12,064 bases of DNA from an uncultured Bacteroidota bacterium (lineage in GTDB: Bacteria > Bacteroidota > Bacteroidia > Chitinophagales > Chitinophagaceae): NCBI GenBank assembly GCA_903825065.1, contig CAIJZG010000345.1, positions 1 through 12,064 of the forward strand, given 5' to 3'. Position numbers and translations under genes: made by a program. Positions within the stretch are counted from its first letter, which is position 1. Each line of letters opens with the position of its first letter. This document shows positions 1-5,863 of the stretch, in pieces. Under the pieces are notes generated by a model. That model ran no database searches. It worked only from the letters and a program-made list of their open reading frames with translations, and was not told where the DNA came from.

Positions 1-1922
1 ATTCCAATCAAGCAGATTTAGATAGCGCAAGAATTAAATTTCAAGGATTACCTTTTTACAAAACACTTTTATATAATCCTAATAAGAATGCTTATCTGTT
101 GGGGATTAGTCTGAATAAGGATACAATCAATAGCAAAAGCCGCACACGTTTAATTAGTCATATTCTCAAAGTGGTGGGTGAATTCGAAAACAAGCAACAG
201 ATTGAAGTATATAAAAGTGGAATGCCTTTTATCCGCACAGTGATGGCAAACAGAATTAAGGACGAAATGAATACATTTTTGTTAGCCTCCTTTCTGCTTT
301 CAGCATTGACTTTGTTTCTTTTCTTTAGATCTATCAGTGCTGTTATCATGAGTTTGTTAGTAGTAGGTATGGGTGTGATATGGAGTCTGGGTACAATTGT
401 TTTATGTGGCTATCAGATTACTTTATTAACTGCTTTGATTCCAATATTAGTAGTAGTTATAGGTATTCCCAACTGTATCTATTTTTTAAATAAGTATCAT
501 ACTACTTATAAAGAAATACCAGACAAAGACAAAGCCCTGGTTTCAATGGTAGGAAGAATGGGTATTGTTACGCTGTTCTGTAATATCGCTGCCGCTATTG
601 GGTTCGCAGTATTTGCTTTCACGAAAAGTGCAATACTTAAAGAGTTCGGGGTTGTGGCAGGAATCAATATCATGGCATTATTCCTAATTTCTTTATTATT
701 CATACCTGCCGTACTTAGTTATTTGCCTGCTCCAAAACCCAAGCATATCAGGTATCTTGACAATAAGTATTTAGAATATATTTTAGTAAAAATTGAAAAT
801 TGGACTTTCCATCATGCTAAGTGGGTGTATTTTATTACAGTAGTTGTTACTATTATTTCAGTTATCGGAATCACTAAGATTAAAAGTGAAGGATTTGTGG
901 TGGACGACCTGCCTAAAAAAGACAAATTATACACAGATCTCAAGTGGTTTGAAAATCAGTTCAATGGATTGATGCCCTTAGAAATTGTAGTGGATGCTAA
1001 AAAGCCAAGAGGAGCTTTGAAGATGGAGACCATGTTAGATATTGAAGAATTTACTAATTATGTTACTACCAAATCAGAAGTGGCTCGACCGTTAAGTATT
1101 GTGGAGGCTTTAAAGTTTGCCAACCAAGGATATTATGGTGGAGATACTGCTAGTTATTTATTGCCATTAGAAATTCCTGCATCATTATCAACTGCGATGC
1201 GATCAAAAGAAAAAGGTAAATCAGAATTTATGAAATTGGTTAGTCAGTTTGTCGACTCCAATCAACAAGCTACTAGAATTAGTGTGAATATGAAAGATAT
1301 TGGTAGTATTAAATTACCTGTTTTGATTGCTGATCTAGAATCTAAGTCTGCAAAAATATTTGATAGTACAAAATATAAAGTAACATTTACTGGTAGTAGT
1401 GTTACTTTTTTGGAGGGCACTTCATTTATTATCAGAGGATTGAAAGAAAGCATATTTTGGGCATTTCTCTTGATCACTATTTGTATGTTATATCTATTCA
1501 AATCTTTCCGAATTTTGATTTGTTCGTTGATTCCAAATTTAGTTCCACTTATTATAACTGCTGGAGTAATGGGTTGGACAGGGATTGCATTAAAACCATC
1601 CACTGTACTAGTGTTTAGTGTGGCATTAGGCATTGCAATTGATGTTACCATTCGTTTTTTAATCAACTATAAGCAAGAATTACCGCATTTTAATAATAAG
1701 GTTCCTGCTACTTTGGTTCAGACTATTAAGCATACTGGCATAAGTATTATTTATACTTCTTTAGTATTAACTGCTGGCTTCATCATTTTTGTATTTAGCG
1801 ACTTTGGAGGAACCAATGCGTTAGGTTGGTTAACTTCTTTGACATTAGTTGTTGGAACTCTTACCAATCTTGTTCTTTTACCAGTTTTAATTCTCAGTAC
1901 ATCTCCCAAAATAAAATCATAA
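1..1922 (+). CDS. RND/MMPL-family exporter, 5'-truncated by the window edge
   Basis: An inner-membrane exporter of the RND superfamily (MMPL/COG1033 type), expected to move a lipid or hydrophobic compound outward using the proton gradient; the substrate is unknown. The reading frame is open from base 3, with no stop before the TTG at 99, so that TTG is internal and the true start lies left of the window. 639 residues are visible. In this numbering, helices lie near 90-110, 111-136, 141-166, 186-205 and 214-241 (first half), 274-291 (start of the second half), a periplasmic domain at about 292-480, then five helices at 483-630. The second half carries the family's helix-10 acidic motif GIAIDVTIRF (Asp547). 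The equivalent helix-4 stretch reads GIPNCIYFLNKYH and lacks the Asp. The missing part should hold helix 1 and most of the first periplasmic domain. No adaptor or outer-membrane partner gene is visible downstream. Confidence 0.9.
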   Translation, partial: SNQADLDSARIKFQGLPFYKTLLYNPNKNAYLLGISLNKDTINSKSRTRLISHILKVVGEFENKQQIEVYKSGMPFIRTVMANRIKDEMNTFLLASFLLSALTLFLFFRSISAVIMSLLVVGMGVIWSLGTIVLCGYQITLLTALIPILVVVIGIPNCIYFLNKYHTTYKEIPDKDKALVSMVGRMGIVTLFCNIAAAIGFAVFAFTKSAILKEFGVVAGINIMALFLISLLFIPAVLSYLPAPKPKHIRYLDNKYLEYILVKIENWTFHHAKWVYFITVVVTIISVIGITKIKSEGFVVDDLPKKDKLYTDLKWFENQFNGLMPLEIVVDAKKPRGALKMETMLDIEEFTNYVTTKSEVARPLSIVEALKFANQGYYGGDTASYLLPLEIPASLSTAMRSKEKGKSEFMKLVSQFVDSNQQATRISVNMKDIGSIKLPVLIADLESKSAKIFDSTKYKVTFTGSSVTFLEGTSFIIRGLKESIFWAFLLITICMLYLFKSFRILICSLIPNLVPLIITAGVMGWTGIALKPSTVLVFSVALGIAIDVTIRFLINYKQELPHFNNKVPATLVQTIKHTGISIIYTSLVLTAGFIIFVFSDFGGTNALGWLTSLTLVVGTLTNLVLLPVLILSTSPKIKS

Positions 1923-1937
1923 AAGCTTAAGGATTCA

Positions 1938-1975
1938 TACAAAAAAAGCTATTCTTCGGAATAGCTTTTTTTGTA
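1938..1975. terminator. Bidirectional rho-independent terminator with UUCG loop
   Basis: A perfect 17-bp inverted repeat (1938-1954 with 1959-1975) closes a TTCG tetraloop flanked by C and G, a very stable RNA hairpin. Seven A on the left arm and seven T on the right give a U-run in either direction. It sits between two convergent genes ending at 1922 (+) and 1996 (-), so it probably ends both transcripts. Confidence 0.9.
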
Positions 1976-1995
1976 CTTTATAATTATTGGCTTGA

Positions 1996-3129
1996 TTATT
2001 TCTTAATCAAAAGTTCAGTTAATTTCTTTTCTAAATCAGCACCCCTAAGGCTACTTGCAATAATCTTACCACTTGGATCTATCAATACATTAAAAGGAAT
2101 ACCATCAAATTTATATTGACCCACTACGGTACTTTCCCATTTTTTTAAATCGCTTATTTGTGTCCATGCTAAGCCATCATCTTTCACCGCCTGAAGCCAT
2201 TCTTCCTTTCCTTCATCCAAAGAAACACCAAGTACTGTAAAATTTTTATCCTTGAATTTCTGATAAGCAGCTACCACATTTGGGTTTTCATTTCTACAAG
2301 GACCACACCAGCTTGCCCAAAAATCTACTAATACATATTTGCCTTTGAAACTACTCAAGGAAACCATTTTACCTGAGGCATCTGGCATGGTAATTTCTGG
2401 TGCTTGTTGATTTAATAATGCGTAAGAGGGTGAAGCAGCATTTGCCGCTTGCACAGTAAGCATTGATTTTAATTTTGCAAGTCCATCATGCTCTTTAAAT
2501 GCATCTGCTGAAAGTATAGCTAAAGCTTTTAATTCTTCCGTTTTCATAGTTCTGGATGCAAGTCCAATCGCATAATATCTTACAGCTGGGCTCGGTGATT
2601 TTTTAATAAATTCACTTACAAAAGAATTTAGGCTAGCGACTTGATTGTCTCTCCTTAAACTCGCAACTGTTAATGCGCTATCACTTGCTTTTTGTTTTTG
2701 CAAACTATCTAGAACTCCAAATGCGTTGTATAAAATAGAATCTTGTGCATGGTACTTTTCCATCAATTCATGAAGTGATGCAGTGGCAGGTGATCCTTCA
2801 ACTTCATACAAACGAAAATGAGCCATATCAATTTTGAGTCGAATGCTTTTACTATCGTTAACTACTAAAACTGCTGGGCCTTTTTCTAATTGTAACCGAT
2901 ACAGACCTTCTTCTTTAGCATGAGAGCGAAGTTCAAAACTGCCCGAATTTTTTAAAGTAGCAGAGTCAAGGACTACGGGCTGTTCACCTGCGAATGGAAT
3001 TTCTTGGAGATAAATTTTTTGTTCAGGAGTATTTAAAATTCTTCCACTTACTACAAATGGCCCGTGTTTTTTTTCTGTACAAGAAAATAAAACGGCTGAT
3101 AATAAACAAAGCCAAAGGATTTTTTTCAT
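1996..3129 (-). CDS. TlpA-like thioredoxin-fold lipoprotein with DUF4369-type N-terminus
   Basis: A 377-residue exported thiol-disulfide protein. The N-terminus is a lipoprotein signal: MKK, a hydrophobic core, then a lipobox LFSC with Cys17 as the expected lipidated residue. Residues about 24-110 form a beta-rich segment resembling DUF4369. Residues 115-235 are mostly helical. Residues 240-377 form a TlpA/AhpC-like thioredoxin domain with the redox site WCGPC (Cys275, Cys278) and the cis-proline loop GIPF (Pro345). It should act on cysteines of envelope proteins, facing the periplasm or the outer membrane. Both catalytic cysteines are present, so it is probably active, but the partner is unknown. 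The gene lies 31 bp (48 bp from stop to start if the gatB stop is counted otherwise is not needed) downstream of gatB on the same strand with no terminator between, so the two are probably co-transcribed. No clear ribosome binding site is visible, as is common in Bacteroidota. Confidence 0.9.
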   Translation of the reverse strand: MKKILWLCLLSAVLFSCTEKKHGPFVVSGRILNTPEQKIYLQEIPFAGEQPVVLDSATLKNSGSFELRSHAKEEGLYRLQLEKGPAVLVVNDSKSIRLKIDMAHFRLYEVEGSPATASLHELMEKYHAQDSILYNAFGVLDSLQKQKASDSALTVASLRRDNQVASLNSFVSEFIKKSPSPAVRYYAIGLASRTMKTEELKALAILSADAFKEHDGLAKLKSMLTVQAANAASPSYALLNQQAPEITMPDASGKMVSLSSFKGKYVLVDFWASWCGPCRNENPNVVAAYQKFKDKNFTVLGVSLDEGKEEWLQAVKDDGLAWTQISDLKKWESTVVGQYKFDGIPFNVLIDPSGKIIASSLRGADLEKKLTELLIKK

Positions 3130-3160
3130 ATAATTAGTGTTTGCCCAAGAGGGTCTATTT

Positions 3161-4612
3161 TTATTTTTGTAATGCTTTTTCCAGTAGATCGGTAACTATT
3201 TTAGGGTCAGCCTTTCCTTTACTCAATTTTTTTACTTCACCCACAAATAATCCAATCAAACCTTTTTTGCCCTTCTGATATTCCGTTACTTTATCAGGCA
3301 TTTTTGTGATCACTTCTTGGATCCATTTTTCTAATTCACTAGTATCACTTACCTGTAATAAATTTAATGATTCAGCTATGGCTAATGCAGTTGAGTTACT
3401 GTTTTGTATTAGTAGCGGCATTATTTTAGAGGAACAAACAGAAAAGTTTACTTTACCCGTATCTACTAATTTTAATAATTCCACTAATTTTTCTGGAACT
3501 AATGTAAGCTCTTCAATACTAAGATGATGTTCGTGTAACCACTGTCTTATAGGGCCAAGAATCCAATTGGCAGCTGCTTTGTAGTTATCAGTAAGCTCCG
3601 TAACAGAATTAAAATAGTTAGACGTTGCTAATTCTTCAGATAATTGATGGGCATCGTATGGACTTAGTCCTAATTCTTTTTGATATTTTTCTTGTAATTC
3701 ATTGGGTAAAACAGGTAGCTCAGCAGCAATATTATTTATAAAAGTTTCCGTTAAATGAAAAGGAGCTAAATCGGGATCAGGAAAATATCTGTAATCATTT
3801 GCTTCTTCTTTATCACGAATTGCAAAAGTGGTATCATTTGAAGCATCAAAACTTCTGGTTTGTTGTTGAACAGATTTTCCTGCATCTAAAATAGCAGCTA
3901 AACGCTCCACTTCAAATTCAATCGCTTTTTTTACATTGCGAATACTGTTTACATTTTTTACTTCTACACGAGTACCTAATTTATTACTGCCTTTAGGCTT
4001 CAGTGAAATATTTGCATCACAACGCAAGCTTCCCTCTTCCATATTACCATCACAGATACCCAACCATCTAACTAGTTTTCTTATTTCTGTAACATATTGA
4101 TATGCTTCTTCTGCAGAAAAGATATCTGGTTCCGTAACTATCTCAATGAGTGGAGTGCCCGCTCTGTTTAAATCGATACAAGTATATAGATCATCTAAAT
4201 CGTGTATGCTTTTACCCGCGTCTTCTTCTAAATGAATTCTATTCAATTGCACATTTCTAAAAGAACCATCATCAGTTTTGATACGTACTACTCCTCCTTT
4301 ACAAATGGGAGTAGTGTGTTGTGAAATCTGGTAGCCCTTAGGAAGATCTGGGTAGAAATAATTTTTTCGTGCAAAATAATTGTCTTTCTCAATTTCGCAA
4401 GAACAGGCTAATCCCATTCTAATGGCATAGTTAACTGCCTTCCTATTTGTTTTAGGAAGGGTTCCTGGATGCCCCAGGGTAATTGGACTAACATGCGTAT
4501 TTGGTTCAGCACCAAATACGGTGCTATCACCACAAAATAATTTGGTATTAGTAGCCAATTGGGCATGTACTTCAAGACCAATAACTACATCGTATTTTTC
4601 AATCCATGACAT
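3161..4612 (-). CDS. gatB: Aspartyl/glutamyl-tRNA(Asn/Gln) amidotransferase subunit B
   Basis: GatB of the GatCAB complex. It activates Glu-tRNA(Gln) or Asp-tRNA(Asn) by phosphorylation and converts them to Gln-tRNA or Asn-tRNA with ammonia supplied by GatA. Family motifs run in order: GLEVHAQL (12-19), FYPDLPKGYQISQ (86-98), LEEDAGKS (128-135), DLNRAGTPLIEIVTEPD (147-163), GSLRCDANIS (194-203) and YRYFPDPDL (274-282). A helical tail domain and a GatB/YqeY tRNA-binding domain follow (about 300-483, with GLIGLFVGEV near 451). The length of 483 is normal. I chose the ATG at 4612: the frame also allows a TTG at 4621, but that adds only three residues and ATG is the likelier start. gatA and gatC are not in the window, which is usual when these genes are scattered. 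The downstream neighbour is the TlpA-like lipoprotein gene. Confidence 0.97.
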   Translation of the reverse strand: MSWIEKYDVVIGLEVHAQLATNTKLFCGDSTVFGAEPNTHVSPITLGHPGTLPKTNRKAVNYAIRMGLACSCEIEKDNYFARKNYFYPDLPKGYQISQHTTPICKGGVVRIKTDDGSFRNVQLNRIHLEEDAGKSIHDLDDLYTCIDLNRAGTPLIEIVTEPDIFSAEEAYQYVTEIRKLVRWLGICDGNMEEGSLRCDANISLKPKGSNKLGTRVEVKNVNSIRNVKKAIEFEVERLAAILDAGKSVQQQTRSFDASNDTTFAIRDKEEANDYRYFPDPDLAPFHLTETFINNIAAELPVLPNELQEKYQKELGLSPYDAHQLSEELATSNYFNSVTELTDNYKAAANWILGPIRQWLHEHHLSIEELTLVPEKLVELLKLVDTGKVNFSVCSSKIMPLLIQNSNSTALAIAESLNLLQVSDTSELEKWIQEVITKMPDKVTEYQKGKKGLIGLFVGEVKKLSKGKADPKIVTDLLEKALQK

Positions 4613-4618
4613 AGGTTG

Positions 4619-4626
4619 CAAAAATA
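4619..4626 (-). promoter_or_regulatory. Possible -7 box of gatB, very close to the start codon
   Basis: The minus strand reads TATTTTTG, a full match to the Bacteroidota -7 consensus TAnnTTTG. It ends only 6 bases before the gatB ATG, so transcription from it would begin at or just inside the start codon. No TTG lies at the usual -33 spacing; the nearest is about 27 bases upstream. Such a match is easy to get by chance in AT-rich DNA. Confidence 0.22.
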
Positions 4627-4678
4627 GCTTTCTCAGACCATAAGCTGTGTGACCAATATGGATTTATGCTTTATTTAT

Positions 4679-4705
4679 AAAAAAACCACGCTAAGAATAG
4701 CGTGG
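4679..4705 (-). terminator. Rho-independent terminator of the PDZ-protein gene
   Basis: On the minus strand a 7-bp GC-rich stem (CCACGCT with AGCGTGG, 4686-4692 and 4699-4705) with a 6-nt loop is followed by seven T. It lies 37 bases past the stop of the PDZ gene and ahead of gatB. It therefore separates the two genes, and gatB should have its own promoter in the roughly 65 bases that follow. Confidence 0.87.
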
Positions 4706-4742
4706 CGGATGTAACATGAGAAAAATATTTAACTTGTTTTGA

Positions 4743-5657
4743 TTACAAATTTGCCGTTTTTAATTTTTTAGGGAATTTAATATCAATACTCTGTGACTTA
4801 CCACCTCTTTTAATCCCCATTTTGAAGGTTTCTCCTTCTTTTAATTCTTTTAATTTTGTTTTTAAATCGTCTACCGATTTTATGTCTTTGCCATTAATTT
4901 CGGTAATAATATCGTCTTCTTTTAATCCGGATTTTCCGGCAACCATTTCATCATCTACATCGGTTACTTTCACGCCATTTCCTTCTTCTAAATCTTCAAT
5001 TTCAATTCCTAATCTTGGTCTGCTTCCACCATTATGATATTCAAATGGAAATGATTTAGGGAAATCTGGCATTTTAGGCATGTGAAAATTAAAGTCGCCC
5101 CCATCCATTTTAAACGATTTGATATCAGTTTCCTTTCTCTTTCCCAACACTGCCGTTGTTGAGTTTTCTTTTCCATCACGTAAATAAGTAATGGTGATTT
5201 TTGTGTCTGGCTTGTATGAATGAATGGCTTCAACTAGTTCTGAACTAGATTCTATTTTACTATCATTCACTTTGGTAATGATATCATTGCTTTGAAGACC
5301 TGCTTTTGCAGCTGCACTCTCTTTGGTTACTTCAGTTATTTTTACTCCTTTCTCTGCTTTCTCAGTTAGCACTCCTAAAAAAGCCCCATTGCTCATTTTA
5401 ACTTCTGTCTCAAATTCAAAAGGAGGCATATTAAACTCAAAGCCATCTTTGCCATGAACATTTATTTTAATTTTTTTATGGCTCAGCTTCTCCAGATCCT
5501 CATCTTTCCATTTGTCGGCAGGAACGCCATTGATAATTACTTTGTCACCATCAGTGATAACGGTGAGTGTCTCAGTATCTTTTTTTTCTTTCTGAGCAAA
5601 AATTGCTGTACTAATAGAGGCAGCTAAAAAAAGCAAGCCGAAATGTTTAATATTCAT
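4743..5657 (-). CDS. Exported protein with two PDZ domains and no protease domain
   Basis: A 304-residue protein with an N-terminal signal peptide (MNIKHFGLLFLAASIS core, likely cut after IFA at residue 21), so it is exported to the periplasm or envelope. Residues 28-90 form a polar, acidic segment of unknown fold. The first PDZ-like domain covers about 92-175 (AFLGV binding loop, AGLQSNDIITKVND) and the second about 213-297 (RPRLGIEIED, SGLKEDDIITEINGKDI). The linker at 180-210 is rich in Met, Phe and Pro. Paired PDZ domains resemble the C-terminal half of HtrA/DegP proteases, but no trypsin-like domain or His-Asp-Ser triad is present. It is more likely a peptide-binding adaptor or sensor than an enzyme; the role is not known. 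I chose the ATG at 5657 over an upstream TTG at 5687: it puts the signal peptide at the N-terminus, and the TTG falls inside the predicted -7 box. The gene is monocistronic by its own promoter and terminator. Confidence 0.88.
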   Translation of the reverse strand: MNIKHFGLLFLAASISTAIFAQKEKKDTETLTVITDGDKVIINGVPADKWKDEDLEKLSHKKIKINVHGKDGFEFNMPPFEFETEVKMSNGAFLGVLTEKAEKGVKITEVTKESAAAKAGLQSNDIITKVNDSKIESSSELVEAIHSYKPDTKITITYLRDGKENSTTAVLGKRKETDIKSFKMDGGDFNFHMPKMPDFPKSFPFEYHNGGSRPRLGIEIEDLEEGNGVKVTDVDDEMVAGKSGLKEDDIITEINGKDIKSVDDLKTKLKELKEGETFKMGIKRGGKSQSIDIKFPKKLKTANL

Positions 5658-5684
5658 TTGATTATTTTTTAAAATTTGAATAAC

Positions 5685-5692
5685 CAAATGTA
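5685..5692 (-). promoter_or_regulatory. Probable -7 promoter box of the PDZ-protein gene
   Basis: The minus strand reads TACATTTG, a full match to TAnnTTTG. Transcription would start near 5680, giving a leader of about 20 bases before the ATG at 5657. No TTG is present at the expected -33 distance; that place is taken by the direct repeats at 5708-5739, so the promoter may need an activator. Confidence 0.5.
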
Positions 5693-5707
5693 ATAGGAAG
5701 CAATATT

Positions 5708-5739
5708 AATTAAGGTTGAATTAAGGTTAATGGAGGTTA
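5708..5739. repeat. Direct repeats upstream of the PDZ gene, possible operator
   Basis: AATTAAGGTT occurs twice with an 11-bp period (5708-5717 and 5719-5728). A weaker third copy, ATGGAGGTTA (5730-5739), follows, so the GGTT cores are spaced 11 and 10 bp apart. A one-turn period places the cores on the same face of the helix, as in the tandem half-sites bound by OmpR/PhoB-type regulators. The block lies roughly 28-59 bases upstream of the predicted start of transcription of the PDZ gene. The regulator is unknown. Confidence 0.45.
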
Positions 5740-5765
5740 AAAAAGTGATTGTAAAAAAGAAGTTC

Positions 5766-5796
5766 ACCCCTCCAATCCGCAAGCGAGAGGAGGGGT
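5766..5796. repeat. GC-rich inverted repeat, REP-like element or second alaS terminator
   Basis: ACCCCTCC (5766-5773) pairs perfectly with GGAGGGGT (5789-5796) around a 15-base loop. The stem is much more GC-rich than its surroundings. On the minus strand it is followed after 7 bases by six T, so it could act as a weak second terminator for alaS. Its composition also resembles intergenic repeats seen in Bacteroidota genomes; a single window cannot show whether it recurs. Confidence 0.5.
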
Positions 5797-5798
5797 AT

Positions 5799-5838
5799 AA
5801 TAAAATAATCCCAGGCGATCGCCTGGGATTATTTTATT
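5799..5838. terminator. 40-nt perfect palindrome, probable alaS terminator
   Basis: The 40 bases are exactly self-complementary (20-bp arms, centre between 5818 and 5819, core CCCAGGCGATCGCCTGGG). As RNA this folds into a long hairpin with a GATC loop. The GC-rich core is flanked by A/T-rich arms (ATTATTTTATT), giving a U-rich tail in either direction. It begins 25 bases past the alaS stop on the minus strand, so termination of alaS is the simplest role. The lack of any spacer at the DNA level is unusual for a terminator. Confidence 0.75.
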
Positions 5839-5863
5839 TAAACAAATGATTGTTTTTCTTCAC

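Noticed and set aside
158..1942. Several minus-strand open frames of 63-134 codons inside the exporter gene
   Set aside because: They lie fully within a clear conserved gene, show no motifs, and follow its codon pattern in the opposite direction.
4822..5233. Open frames on both strands overlapping the PDZ gene, and one at 3306-3527 inside gatB
   Set aside because: They overlap well-supported genes, have no motifs, and have no start or promoter context of their own.
5658..5863. Possible small RNA or gene in the hairpin-rich gap between alaS and the PDZ gene
   Set aside because: No coding frame is visible and all structure is explained by two terminator-like hairpins, the direct repeats and one promoter box.
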